NCBI RefSeq assembly: GCF_024733555.1
Contig: NZ_JANIOF010000006.1
Location: 1 to 64,000 of the forward strand
Length of the DNA: 64,000 nt
Origin: Paenibacillus sp. SC116
Lineage (GTDB): Bacteria > Bacillota > Bacilli > Paenibacillales > Paenibacillaceae
Direction of reading: 5' to 3'
Each line of letters opens with the position of its first letter. Positions within the stretch are counted from its first letter, which is position 1. Both the position numbers and the translations under genes were made by a program. Under the pieces are notes generated by a model. That model worked only from the letters and a program-made list of their open reading frames with translations. It searched no databases and was not told where the DNA came from. Below, in pieces: positions 17,774 through 26,296 of this stretch.

Positions 17774-18244
17774 ATGACAATTATGGCGGCAATTTCGCAA
17801 AGTACAGCCATTTTATTGGAGCGTGCACGTCAAGCAGGTTTTACGACTGAAGAGCTGCTTGACATTGTTGCAGCAAATGATGAGTCAAGGCTGGAGCGAG
17901 CGGCAACGGAACATTTTACGTATGAGGATTGGATTTCTTACGCAAAAGAGCATGGCGAACCATTGGAGCAGGCGATTCGAGAAGGCTATCGTCTGACATT
18001 TAATACGGTTAACGGTCTAAAATGGTGGCTGCGTTACAAATACGATATCGTGGCAGAAGAGGATTATGAGGTCGGCGATGGTCGCTTCAATGGTTTGAAG
18101 TTGAATGCTGCGCAAATCGTAGAGTTGAAGCAAGTCATTGCCCGCAACTGGGTCGTTATTGATGAAGCTGAGAATGGGCCTGATGGTTCCGTACAAAATC
18201 GAGTGATCGACGTTGCTGTTAGAGCGAAGCTAACCGAAGCGTAA
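17774..18244 (+). CDS. Hypothetical cytoplasmic protein of peptide-transport operon
   Basis: The product is about 156 residues, soluble and mostly helical, with no signal peptide. Residues about 45-105 contain a Trp/Tyr/Lys-rich stretch (GLKWWLRYKYD). I do not recognise the family. It lies 63 bases after the last ATPase gene on the same strand and before the terminator, so it is probably the last gene of the transport operon. The start is uncertain: ATG 17774 has AGGAAGGGAG 13 bases upstream, and ATG 17744 lies ahead of that site. Confidence 0.65.
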   Translation: MTIMAAISQSTAILLERARQAGFTTEELLDIVAANDESRLERAATEHFTYEDWISYAKEHGEPLEQAIREGYRLTFNTVNGLKWWLRYKYDIVAEEDYEVGDGRFNGLKLNAAQIVELKQVIARNWVVIDEAENGPDGSVQNRVIDVAVRAKLTEA

Positions 18245-18277
18245 CGTAACGATATAATTGCAAGTCTTATTAAAAAG

Positions 18278-18322
18278 AGCAGAGTGAGTGAGCTTAGAAG
18301 AGCTTGTTCACTCTGCTTTTTT
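18278..18322 (+). terminator. Terminator of peptide-transport operon
   Basis: AGCAGAGTGA (18278-18287) pairs with TCACTCTGCT (18308-18317), with a further inner stem of AGCTT type, and ends in six T. Confidence 0.85.
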
Positions 18323-18416
18323 ATATCTCTAAAAGTTTTGCTAAGTACGTCATATTCATTTTATCTATCGCCCTCATTATGTAAAAACTCTTTTTGCGTT
18401 TGATCCGTATGTTAAC

Positions 18417-19766
18417 TTATCTTATTTCATCGTTTGCTAAAATATCAGAGGCGAGCTTCTCTGCATCTCGGCCTGCTCCACAGATGAGGGCGGAGCTTCT
18501 TGCTTGCTGCCATGGCATGCCGATGACAAAAAGTCCGGGAATCTGGGTATGATGACCACGGTAAATTATTTGTCCCTTCACATTAAGTAAATTAGGAACC
18601 TTGAGCCAATCATTAACCTGCTTAAATCCAGTTGCCCATATAATTGAAGTGGGGGACATGGTAGAGCCGTTAGCGAACACAACGGATGCGGAAGATGGAT
18701 TCCATTTAATGGTTGTGCTTAGCAACTGAATTTTCTCAGCGCGCAGCGCTTCTTTTAAATCATAACCGAATATGGGATCACCTTGTTTGCGCAGTATGCG
18801 AGCTCGCCAACTATCGGTAGGGGCATGCAAAAAACCAAGTGCATCCATCCATTCAAACGTACTTCGCCCGAACATTCGCAGCGGCAGATGACGGATAGAG
18901 GAACGTGCGGAAAAGCTTACTTGATGTGTGCGTGACAGCTCAACAGCGATCTGTGCTCCTGAATTTCCACCGCCTACAACAAGTAAGTTACCTGCTGGCA
19001 GCTGATCGGGTCGCAAATAGGAGCTGGAATGGATCTGCACAATGGATGAATCGATATGCTGGGCCCATTCGGGAATTGCAGGTGCAGAAAAGGCACCGTG
19101 TGCAAGTACGAGCTGTTTGCAGCACAATGGTTTATCGAATCCATGAATCGTGAGATGAAATCTGCCATTGCATGGATGGTCGATCTGTATTTGTGTGGAT
19201 GATCCGTTAAACTGTTCTTGCTGAGGCTTTTGGTTGAGTATGCTTGTTGTATCATTTTGATTGATGAGATGAACGGAAGTTACATCACAGTTTACTACAA
19301 TCGGTAGATCGTAATGAGCTGCATAACGCTCCATATAGTCGGCCATTTCATCTCTGTTAGGGAAGCCTTCTGGGTCACCATGCAATGTGAGGTTAGGTAG
19401 CTGGCTGTATTTGCGCGGTGTAAATAACTGCAAGGAATCATAGCGGCTGCGCCAGCTGTCGCCAGTCCGTACGTATCGATCCAAGATGAGCGTGGACATT
19501 GCTGGTTTCCATTCTTTTATTTGTGCGCCGAGAGCTAAGCCCGCCTGTCCTGCACCGATAATGACAAGGTCAAGAGATTCATGTTCAGATATGTAGTTAT
19601 GGATAACTTCGGGATTAAATGAGGAAATAGGCGTATGATGGGACAAGCTTGTTAGTGAACGTGCATTATTTTTAAATAAGACAGACACATTAGGTTGACT
19701 TGATTGTGAAGAATACGTTGTGTGTGCCGATAAATGGGCTACGTTTATGTTCGTTACGGTTCTCAT
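18417..19766 (-). CDS. Class B flavin monooxygenase-like oxidoreductase
   Basis: The product is 449 residues. The FAD-binding motif GAGQAG lies at 71-76, a second Rossmann motif GGGNSG follows for NAD(P)H, and the late ATG-type motif IIWATGFK is present. This is the arrangement of CzcO/YpdA/FMO-like flavoproteins, which oxidise small organic or sulfur compounds or reduce disulfides. The first 65 residues are a Ser/Thr/His-rich extension not usual in the family. The ATG at 19766 has TATGGAGG 7 bases upstream, and the frame continues further but only as antisense of prfC. Substrate unknown. Confidence 0.85.
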   Translation of the reverse strand: MRTVTNINVAHLSAHTTYSSQSSQPNVSVLFKNNARSLTSLSHHTPISSFNPEVIHNYISEHESLDLVIIGAGQAGLALGAQIKEWKPAMSTLILDRYVRTGDSWRSRYDSLQLFTPRKYSQLPNLTLHGDPEGFPNRDEMADYMERYAAHYDLPIVVNCDVTSVHLINQNDTTSILNQKPQQEQFNGSSTQIQIDHPCNGRFHLTIHGFDKPLCCKQLVLAHGAFSAPAIPEWAQHIDSSIVQIHSSSYLRPDQLPAGNLLVVGGGNSGAQIAVELSRTHQVSFSARSSIRHLPLRMFGRSTFEWMDALGFLHAPTDSWRARILRKQGDPIFGYDLKEALRAEKIQLLSTTIKWNPSSASVVFANGSTMSPTSIIWATGFKQVNDWLKVPNLLNVKGQIIYRGHHTQIPGLFVIGMPWQQARSSALICGAGRDAEKLASDILANDEIR

Positions 19767-19926
19767 AGCGTACAGCCTCCATACGAAACTTTTTATCATT
19801 ATAACATTATTAATATTATTTGAATATAAGAAAAATAAGAAAAAGAATTGGTCGCCCCATTTATGAGGCTTTCTATTTTGTGTTACAATAGGAGATACGT
19901 GATTTTGTGATGAGAGGGCTAAAATA

Positions 19927-21513
19927 ATGAGCAAATCCTTAACGGAACAATTAAAGCAAGAAGTTGAGAAGCGTCGTACCTTCGCTATCATTTCTCACCC
20001 GGATGCGGGTAAAACAACATTGACAGAAAAGCTGCTTCTATTCGGAGGAGCGATTCGTCTTGCAGGTACGGTTAAGGCGAGAAAAGCAAGTAAGCACGCA
20101 ACAAGTGACTGGATGGAGATCGAGAAGCAGCGTGGTATCTCTGTAACTTCCTCCGTCATGCAGTTTGACTATAACGGGCATCGCATTAACATTCTAGATA
20201 CACCTGGTCACCAAGACTTCAGTGAAGATACGTATCGTACATTGACAGCAGCGGACAGCGCGGTCATGTTGATTGACGTAGCTAAAGGTGTCGAGGCTCA
20301 GACAATTAAACTATTCCAAGTATGTGCGAAGCGTGGAATTCCGATCTTTACTTTTATCAACAAGTTAGACCGTGAAGGCCGCAGTCCGTTCGAGCTCTTG
20401 GAAGAGCTGGAGCAAGTGCTTGGCATTCGTTCTGTGCCGATGAACTGGCCGATTGGTATGGGCCGTGGTCTGTGTGGGGTCTATGACCGCATGAATAATC
20501 AGGTCGAGCTATTCCAAGGCGACGATCATTCCAACATTCAAGTACAGAAGGTCGAAGACTACCGTGATCCGCATATCCGCGAGATGGCTGGTGAGTTCTT
20601 GCACGATCAACTGTGCGAAGAATTGGAACTACTTGATGTAGCAGGCGACGAGTTTGACTACGAAAAAGTGAAGCGCGGCGAATTGACGCCTGTATTTTTC
20701 GGAAGCGCGATCAATAACTTTGGTTTGCAAACATTCCTGGAAAACTTCCTTAAACTTGCACCATCGCCAGCTCCGCGTCAATCGACTAGCGGTGAGGTTG
20801 AACCGACGAACGAGAAGTTCTCAGGCTACGTATTCAAAATTCAAGCGAATATGAACCCGGCACACCGTGACCGCATCGCATTTTTGCGTATTTGCTCAGG
20901 CAAATTCCAACGCGGTATGAGCGTAAGGCATGTTCGTGCTGGTAAAGACATTAAGCTGGCACAACCACAGCAGTTCTTGGCACAGGATCGTGATATTGTG
21001 GATGAGGCATTCCCAGGCGATATTATCGGTTTGTTCGATCCGGGTATTTTCCGTATCGGAGATAGCTTAAGCCAAGGCTCTGAGATTGTATTTGATGAGC
21101 TGCCAACATTCTCGCCTGAAATCTTTGCTCGTGTAACGGTGAAAAATGCTTTGAAGCATAAGCAATATCAAAAAGGCGTTGATCAGTTGACGGAAGAGGG
21201 TACGATTCAAGTCTTCCGCAACGCAGGTGTGTTCGATGAGACGATCCTCGGCGTTGTTGGTCAACTTCAGTTCGAAGTATTCGAGCATCGTATGAAAGCA
21301 GAATACGGGGTAGAAGTGCAGTTGCAGCGACTAGGATTCCAGTTTGCCCGTTGGGTAGTAGGTCCACAAATTGATCCGACGAAGTTCCGTATCAACTCTC
21401 AGCTTGTTAAAGATAAAAAAGATAATTTTGTTGCACTGTTCGAAAATGAGTACGCGATGCGTACAGCTATGGATAAAATGCCAGATCTGAAGTTCTTAGA
21501 GACTGCACCTTAA
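19927..21513 (+). CDS. prfC: Peptide chain release factor 3
   Basis: The 528-residue product is the usual RF3 length. The GTPase domain has P-loop HPDAGKTT (about 24-31), a switch II DTPGHQDF and NKLD, followed by domain II and an RF3-type C-terminal domain. RF3 removes RF1/RF2 from ribosomes after termination, using GTP. The next-best alternative, elongation factor G, is longer and lacks this domain end. GAGAGGG lies ahead of the ATG. It is divergent from the flavin monooxygenase gene with a 160-base gap. Confidence 0.97.
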   Translation: MSKSLTEQLKQEVEKRRTFAIISHPDAGKTTLTEKLLLFGGAIRLAGTVKARKASKHATSDWMEIEKQRGISVTSSVMQFDYNGHRINILDTPGHQDFSEDTYRTLTAADSAVMLIDVAKGVEAQTIKLFQVCAKRGIPIFTFINKLDREGRSPFELLEELEQVLGIRSVPMNWPIGMGRGLCGVYDRMNNQVELFQGDDHSNIQVQKVEDYRDPHIREMAGEFLHDQLCEELELLDVAGDEFDYEKVKRGELTPVFFGSAINNFGLQTFLENFLKLAPSPAPRQSTSGEVEPTNEKFSGYVFKIQANMNPAHRDRIAFLRICSGKFQRGMSVRHVRAGKDIKLAQPQQFLAQDRDIVDEAFPGDIIGLFDPGIFRIGDSLSQGSEIVFDELPTFSPEIFARVTVKNALKHKQYQKGVDQLTEEGTIQVFRNAGVFDETILGVVGQLQFEVFEHRMKAEYGVEVQLQRLGFQFARWVVGPQIDPTKFRINSQLVKDKKDNFVALFENEYAMRTAMDKMPDLKFLETAP

Positions 21514-21550
21514 GTCGATTACCTTTATCATGTCGGATTTTAAAAATAAG

Positions 21551-21585
21551 AAAAGCTCTTCGCCGATAAGGTGGGGAGCTTTTTT
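21551..21585 (+). terminator. Terminator after prfC
   Basis: AAAAGCTC (21551-21558) pairs with GAGCTTTT (21576-21583), and the T-run extends beyond the stem. Confidence 0.85.
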
Positions 21586-21629
21586 GTTTTCTTTTTTCAT
21601 ATTTGAGTCATTAGGAAATAAATAACTGA

Positions 21630-21660
21630 TTTACATTAACGCTGCGTCAATGTTTACAAT
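21630..21660 (+). promoter_or_regulatory. MerR-type promoter with 19-bp spacer and operator dyad
   Basis: TTTACA (21630-21635) and TACAAT (21655-21660) are separated by 19 bases, the over-long spacing typical of MerR-controlled promoters. Within and overlapping the spacer is a 21-base near-perfect dyad, ACATT-a-ACGC-t-GCGT-c-AATGT (21633-21653). A second perfect palindrome, TAACACGTGTTA, lies downstream at 21666-21677. The MerR gene starts at 21707, so autoregulation is the natural reading. Confidence 0.75.
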
Positions 21661-21706
21661 ATAGCTAACACGTGTTAACGGAACATTTTGATGGGGTGAC
21701 GTCACT

Positions 21707-22927
21707 ATGAAAATACAAGATGTATCACGGCAGCTAGGAATGACTACACGTTCTATTCGCTATTACGAAGAGCGTGGACTTCTAGGGACTATTTCTAAGG
21801 AGGATAACGGCTATCGCTTGTTTCGCGAGGAGGATGTGGAGCGGCTAAGGCTTATTGGCTGGCTGCGCGAACTTGGGATGTCCATTGAGGATATACACAA
21901 TTGTTTAGACGAGGCGGTAGCTGGAGACATGGCAGCGATACGCGTTCATATGATGCGGCGACGGAAAGCATTTGTTGAGGAGATTGTGCAGCTGAAGATG
22001 CTCATTCAACAGATGGATCAATTGATTCATATACCAGAAAATACGGAAGGGACATGGTTAGCGATGAAATTAGAACAAGCGGCAGAACAAGCGAAGCGTG
22101 TTGATAAAGTGCGTAACTCGTGGGAGGATAAATGGGACTTTGATAGCTTAGCGAAACAGTACGATAGGAAAGTGAAGGATGTTGAGCATAAGCATACACC
22201 TACATGTGAGCAGCAAGGGCATGCACAATCAGATGTTCACGATCATTCAGAAGGAAGTAATCATGGTTGTGGGCACTCACATAAACACGGTCATTCCCAT
22301 GATCAGGGACATTCTCATCATCATGGTCACTCACATGGACATGGGCATGATCATTCACATGGTCCTGTAAATTATAGCGAAGCTTTACAGCGTGCAAGTG
22401 AGCTTGCGAACATTGAACCAGGTCATCGCGGACTAGACTTAGGCATTGGAACGGGTAATTTATCCTCCTATTGTTTGAGTAAGGGAGCTATTATGACAGG
22501 GGTTGATCAATCGGAGCAGATGATTGAACGGTGCCGGGAAAAATGGCCTTCTGTTCGACTATTGTTAGGCAATATGATGGCTTTGCCTGTTGTGAATGAG
22601 ACTTTTGACTTCGTTGTTACATCTTTTGCGCTTCATCATATGACTGAAGAGCAGCAGCAAATCGCACTGCAAGAAATCGATCAAGTCGTAGTACAAGGTA
22701 GCAGAGTTGTTCTTGTTGATCTGATGTTTGAAGATGAAGCTCATCGACAAGCTTATTATGCAGATGTATTGCAATCAGGACGAGAGGATCAAATCGAGAA
22801 AATGAGCAAGGTAGATTATCCGAATCGTGCCAAGCTGTTGGATTGGCTAAAATCTAACGGATACGAAGCGGAGATGGAACAGTTGGATGCAATGACTTCT
22901 ATCGTGTACGCGATCAAACAGAGATGA
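21707..22927 (+). CDS. MerR regulator fused to His-rich YrrT-like methyltransferase
   Basis: The product is 406 residues. Residues 1-70 are a MerR winged helix (TTRSIRYYEERGLL, then NGYRLFREEDVERL), and about 75-120 form the dimerisation helix. Residues about 138-156 (WDFDSLAKQYDRKV) match the N-terminal helix of YrrT-like SAM methyltransferases. Residues 161-218 are a His-rich insert with 21 His and 2 Cys. Motif I GLDLGIGTG is at 242-250, followed by FALHHMTEEQ and a C-terminus resembling YrrT. It is probably a DNA-binding sensor whose effector site is linked to metal and SAM chemistry. Metal sensing and the substrate are inference. GGGGTGA precedes the ATG. Confidence 0.88.
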   Translation: MKIQDVSRQLGMTTRSIRYYEERGLLGTISKEDNGYRLFREEDVERLRLIGWLRELGMSIEDIHNCLDEAVAGDMAAIRVHMMRRRKAFVEEIVQLKMLIQQMDQLIHIPENTEGTWLAMKLEQAAEQAKRVDKVRNSWEDKWDFDSLAKQYDRKVKDVEHKHTPTCEQQGHAQSDVHDHSEGSNHGCGHSHKHGHSHDQGHSHHHGHSHGHGHDHSHGPVNYSEALQRASELANIEPGHRGLDLGIGTGNLSSYCLSKGAIMTGVDQSEQMIERCREKWPSVRLLLGNMMALPVVNETFDFVVTSFALHHMTEEQQQIALQEIDQVVVQGSRVVLVDLMFEDEAHRQAYYADVLQSGREDQIEKMSKVDYPNRAKLLDWLKSNGYEAEMEQLDAMTSIVYAIKQR

Positions 22928-22928
22928 C

Positions 22929-22962
22929 AAGACACGGCTTGCAGTTGGCGAGCCGTGTCTTT
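22929..22962 (+). terminator. Terminator after MerR-methyltransferase gene
   Basis: AAGACACGGCT (22929-22939) pairs with AGCCGTGTCTT (22951-22961), followed by a short T-rich tail. Confidence 0.8.
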
Positions 22963-23058
22963 ATGTTGTAGTTGAACATAAGTAGCTGATAAGCAACTCA
23001 ATTTGATTTATAGGTGTTGGAACAATTAGAGCTCGATAATAAATGTAATGTTCTAATC

Positions 23059-23280
23059 CTATGCAGGTGAGTCTTTAAGCTTCTGCTGGATCACTTGGAT
23101 GAACTGTTGTTGTTGTTCAGGGCTGCTTTGTTTCCATATGACCTCGAACAGAACACCTAGTCCAGGCAGTGCTCTTTCATCTCCATCTACAGAGCCCAGA
23201 ATCATATCTTTAATATCTGCATCTGATTGATTTGCTACTTTTTGCATTATAGCTTGTCGCAAGTTAATAAGTACGTTCAC
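23059..23280 (-). CDS. sspI: Small acid-soluble spore protein I
   Basis: The 73-residue product carries the SspI hallmark LPGLGVLFEVIWK (about 38-50), nearly as in B. subtilis SspI, with a helical Gln/Lys-rich end. It is a minor SASP packed in the spore core. The start is GTG at 23280 with AAAGGAGG 7 bases upstream. It lies beside the ysgA-type rRNA methylase gene, as in Bacillus, here with a KtrA-like gene between them. Forespore (SigG) control is expected, but the upstream promoter match is weak. Confidence 0.93.
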   Translation of the reverse strand: MNVLINLRQAIMQKVANQSDADIKDMILGSVDGDERALPGLGVLFEVIWKQSSPEQQQQFIQVIQQKLKDSPA

Positions 23281-23455
23281 GAAACAACCTCCTTTTGCAT
23301 CTTGATCACTTATAGCTTAACCTTGTTGTCTCTAATGCATGTATGCGAAAGGCGCATAAAGGAAACCTATACGACAGAGCGGTCTGGGACAAGCATTGTA
23401 GGGCTGTGCTATAATAATGGCAGCATGTAACCGAAATGAGCGGGAAGGTGAACCG

Positions 23456-24124
23456 ATGGCAGTCAAGAAGCAATACGCGATAATCGGCATGGGCCGCTTT
23501 GGGTCCAGTGTTGCTAATAGCTTGAGCAAGATGGGCTTTGAAGTATTAGCGATCGATTCCAGTGAGCAGAAAATACAAGAAGTTGCGAGCATGGTAACAC
23601 ATGCTGTATCAGCCGATTCTACTGAAGAAGAGGCGCTTAAGGCACTTGGTATACGCAATTTTGACGTTGTCGTCGTTGCCATTGGACAGGATATTCAAGC
23701 AAGTATTTTGACCACACTGATACTGAAAGATCTTGGCGTACCGATGCTGGTAGCGAAAGCACAGAATGAGCTTCATGGTAAAGTGTTGAGCAAGATCGGT
23801 GCGGATAAGGTTATATTCCCTGAGCGAGATATGGGAACGCGCGTGGCGCATAACTTAATTTCGCCGAACATTATGGACTACATCGAATTGTCTGACGATC
23901 ACAGTATTGTAGATATGCGTGCTTCGACAAACATGATCGGACAAAACTTAATCGAGCTGGATATTCGTGCGCGCTTCGGCTGCAACATCATGGCGATCAA
24001 AAATAATGGGCATATTAATATTTCACCATTAGCTGATTACCGTCTTCGTGAAGGGGACGTGATGGTCATCGTCGGTCAAAATGATCATCTTAATAAATTG
24101 GAGTTGGCATTGTCGGAATTATGA
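23456..24124 (+). CDS. ktrA: KtrA/KtrC-type potassium uptake regulatory subunit
   Basis: The product is 222 residues. An RCK_N domain has IIGMGRFGSSVA (about 9-20) for NAD/ATP-type nucleotide binding, and an RCK_C (TrkA_C) domain occupies about 140-220. These octameric rings gate the KtrB/KtrD membrane channel, and RCK_C often binds cyclic di-AMP. No channel gene is nearby, as is common for ktrC. The ATG at 23456 follows GGGAAGGTGA. The stop overlaps the start of the next gene. A versus C paralogue cannot be settled here. Confidence 0.87.
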   Translation: MAVKKQYAIIGMGRFGSSVANSLSKMGFEVLAIDSSEQKIQEVASMVTHAVSADSTEEEALKALGIRNFDVVVVAIGQDIQASILTTLILKDLGVPMLVAKAQNELHGKVLSKIGADKVIFPERDMGTRVAHNLISPNIMDYIELSDDHSIVDMRASTNMIGQNLIELDIRARFGCNIMAIKNNGHINISPLADYRLREGDVMVIVGQNDHLNKLELALSEL

Positions 24125-24939
24125 GTACATCATTTTTAACAATAACATCAGTAAGTAACCCACGTGTTAAGCAGTGGGCACAGTTGCAAGATCGCAAGTA
24201 CCGCAATCGCGAGGGTCGCTATATTGCTGAGGGCGTTCATCTTGTACAGGAAGCATTGCGTTCTGGCGCATTCGTAGAGAGCGTCGTGTTCGATCAGGAT
24301 CGGGGACTGCCCGCGGAACTAACTTCATATGTGAAGGAAAAGGAAGCAAGTAGCGAACCAATTGAATGGATTGCTGTTACGGATGCAGTAGTACGCAAGT
24401 GCACGGATGCAGAAACACCTCAATCTGTGTTTGCGGTCATGCGCAAGCTTGAATTGAACTGGAGACAGCTATTTGAAGACAAGCAAGCATTGGTCGTTGT
24501 TGTAGATGGCGTTCAAGATCCAGGCAACCTTGGTACGATTATTCGTTCTGCTGATGCGGTAGGGGCGACAGGCGTGCTTATTGGTCGGGGGACGGTAGAC
24601 GTATATAACAGCAAGACGGTTCGTTCGACGATGGGCTCGATGTTCCATCTTCCAGTTGTGGAAGGTGATTTGCTGGAACTGCTTCCAGAAGCGAAGAAGC
24701 AGGGTGTGTGCGTTGTAAGCACGAGCTTGCAAGCGGAGCATTCTTGTTATTCTTTCGATTTCCGTCAGCCGACATGGTTCGTTGTAGGCAACGAAGGCAA
24801 AGGAGTTTCGCCGCAGGTGCAGTCGCTGGTAGACGAGTCTGTTATTATCCCGATGCAGGGACAAGCGGAGTCATTGAATGTCGCTATGGCGACTACCGTG
24901 CTGCTGTATGAGGCGATGCGTCAGCGGCATTATAGCTAG
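24121..24939 (+). CDS. ysgA: TrmH/SpoU-family RNA methyltransferase (YsgA-like)
   Basis: The product is 272 residues. An N-terminal substrate-binding domain (about 1-95) precedes the SPOUT knot with DGVQDPGNLGTIIRSADAVG (about 122-141), VGNEGKGVS and PMQGQAESLNVAMAT, the three SpoU motifs. It 2'-O-methylates ribose in rRNA or tRNA using SAM. Its ATG overlaps the ktrA stop (ATGA). In Bacillus ysgA lies next to sspI, as here, but the pheST genes that usually follow are absent. Confidence 0.92.
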   Translation: MSTSFLTITSVSNPRVKQWAQLQDRKYRNREGRYIAEGVHLVQEALRSGAFVESVVFDQDRGLPAELTSYVKEKEASSEPIEWIAVTDAVVRKCTDAETPQSVFAVMRKLELNWRQLFEDKQALVVVVDGVQDPGNLGTIIRSADAVGATGVLIGRGTVDVYNSKTVRSTMGSMFHLPVVEGDLLELLPEAKKQGVCVVSTSLQAEHSCYSFDFRQPTWFVVGNEGKGVSPQVQSLVDESVIIPMQGQAESLNVAMATTVLLYEAMRQRHYS

Positions 24940-24960
24940 CAAGTAATGTGATACATGGCG

Positions 24961-25034
24961 AAGCTCCTTATAGCGTAAGGAAGTATAAGGAGCTTGATAA
25001 TCAAGGCTGTCGAAAAGTTTCGACAGCTTTTTTT
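24961..25034 (+). terminator. Double hairpin terminator after ysgA
   Basis: The first hairpin is AAGCTCCTTATA (24961-24972) with TATAAGGAGCTT (24984-24995). The second is GCTGTCGAAA (25006-25015) with TTTCGACAGC (25018-25027), followed by seven T. The rest of the gap to 25201 shows only a weak CCTG-CTCA / TGAG-CAGG pairing around 25080-25100. Confidence 0.85.
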
Positions 25035-25201
25035 ATTTGTATGGTTCAGAATTTTTTTTACATACTCTGTTTAAGCCCCTGTCTCATAAAGATGAGTCAG
25101 GTTTAAATAGGGCTGCACGGACTTTGTTTATAACTGAGAATGTTTGGCTGATTGTAAATCTTTAGCCTAAGCTAGGAGATTAACTGTTTGCAAATATTCA
25201 G

Positions 25202-26296
25202 TTAGCTTTTCGGAAATCTAATTTCAAATGTTGTTCCTTTTGAAATCTTGCTCGCTACAGAAATCGTACCTTGATGAGCTTGAACAAGCTTATAAACGAT
25301 TGCCATACCAAGCCCGGTACCCTCAGAAGAAGCATCCGTTGTGGTGCCGCGGTAATATTGTTTAAAAAGGTTGCTCACCATCTCGGTGGACATACCTACG
25401 CCGTTATCGGCAATGCGAATAACTGCCACATTCTCTTCACTTGAGAGTTCCGTATAAATATCCGTATGTTCAGGGTTGTGCAGAATCGAATTCATTAAAA
25501 TGTTTTGCAAGATGCGATGCATGAACTTGTGATCAAACTCAACTTGAATCTCGGGTGTATCTGTCTTGAAATGCAGCATATAGCTGCTTGCTTGTGGATT
25601 GTTACTAATGTCAGCAACAACCCTTTTCGTAAATTCAACGATATCGTGCGCTGTCTTATGTGACGATAACATCCCGTCAGCATGATTGAGCTGCAAAACA
25701 AGGCTGAAATCTTGGATTAACTCCTCCATATGTATTCCTTTATTGTGAATCTCTTGGAGAAAAGAATGAGCTTCTTCCTTCGACCACTCATACTGACTAT
25801 TCAATAAAAGTGTAGAGTAGCCTGTGATATAGGTTAGAGGTGTTTTCAAATCATGTGAAATCCCCGCGATCCACTCTTGCTTTGCCTGTTCAATTTTTCG
25901 TCGCTCGATTTCATTAGCCTGTAAAGTGGAAGCCAGAGCTTGTAGCTGCTGCAATACTTCTTTATATAGAAGGTAACGCATGCGGAGCTTCCCTTTGCGA
26001 GTATAAATTTTTTGCAAGCCGATAGGCTTCTCGTAGTTGTGCTGCGATAATTGATAGATCCAACTCATAATAAATCCGATCGGACCGCCAAAATACCAAC
26101 CGAACAACCCAATGCACACGACTGTGCTGCCTCCAAATATCCATCCTACGAGCAATCCTTCTGTATTTTCATTAACAATGAGATCGAACAGAGGAAGGAT
26201 ACCTTCTACAATGATGGGAATGCCGAGGCCAGACGCCAGTATCCAAAAAACAAGTCCTAGTGCAAGATGAACTATAAATCGAGTTGTTATTCTCAT
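25202..26296 (-). CDS. Sensor histidine kinase
   Basis: The product is 364 residues. Two N-terminal membrane helices (about 5-30 and 50-85) have a short outside loop. A HisKA domain carries GISHDLKTPLTYI with the phospho-acceptor His, and the HATPase has DNGVGMS and GTGLGMAI. It probably senses an envelope or antimicrobial signal, because the divergent genes encode a BcrAB-like ABC exporter. The start codon overlaps the stop of the response regulator gene (ATGA), so the two are translationally coupled. Confidence 0.88.
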   Translation of the reverse strand: MRITTRFIVHLALGLVFWILASGLGIPIIVEGILPLFDLIVNENTEGLLVGWIFGGSTVVCIGLFGWYFGGPIGFIMSWIYQLSQHNYEKPIGLQKIYTRKGKLRMRYLLYKEVLQQLQALASTLQANEIERRKIEQAKQEWIAGISHDLKTPLTYITGYSTLLLNSQYEWSKEEAHSFLQEIHNKGIHMEELIQDFSLVLQLNHADGMLSSHKTAHDIVEFTKRVVADISNNPQASSYMLHFKTDTPEIQVEFDHKFMHRILQNILMNSILHNPEHTDIYTELSSEENVAVIRIADNGVGMSTEMVSNLFKQYYRGTTTDASSEGTGLGMAIVYKLVQAHQGTISVASKISKGTTFEIRFPKS

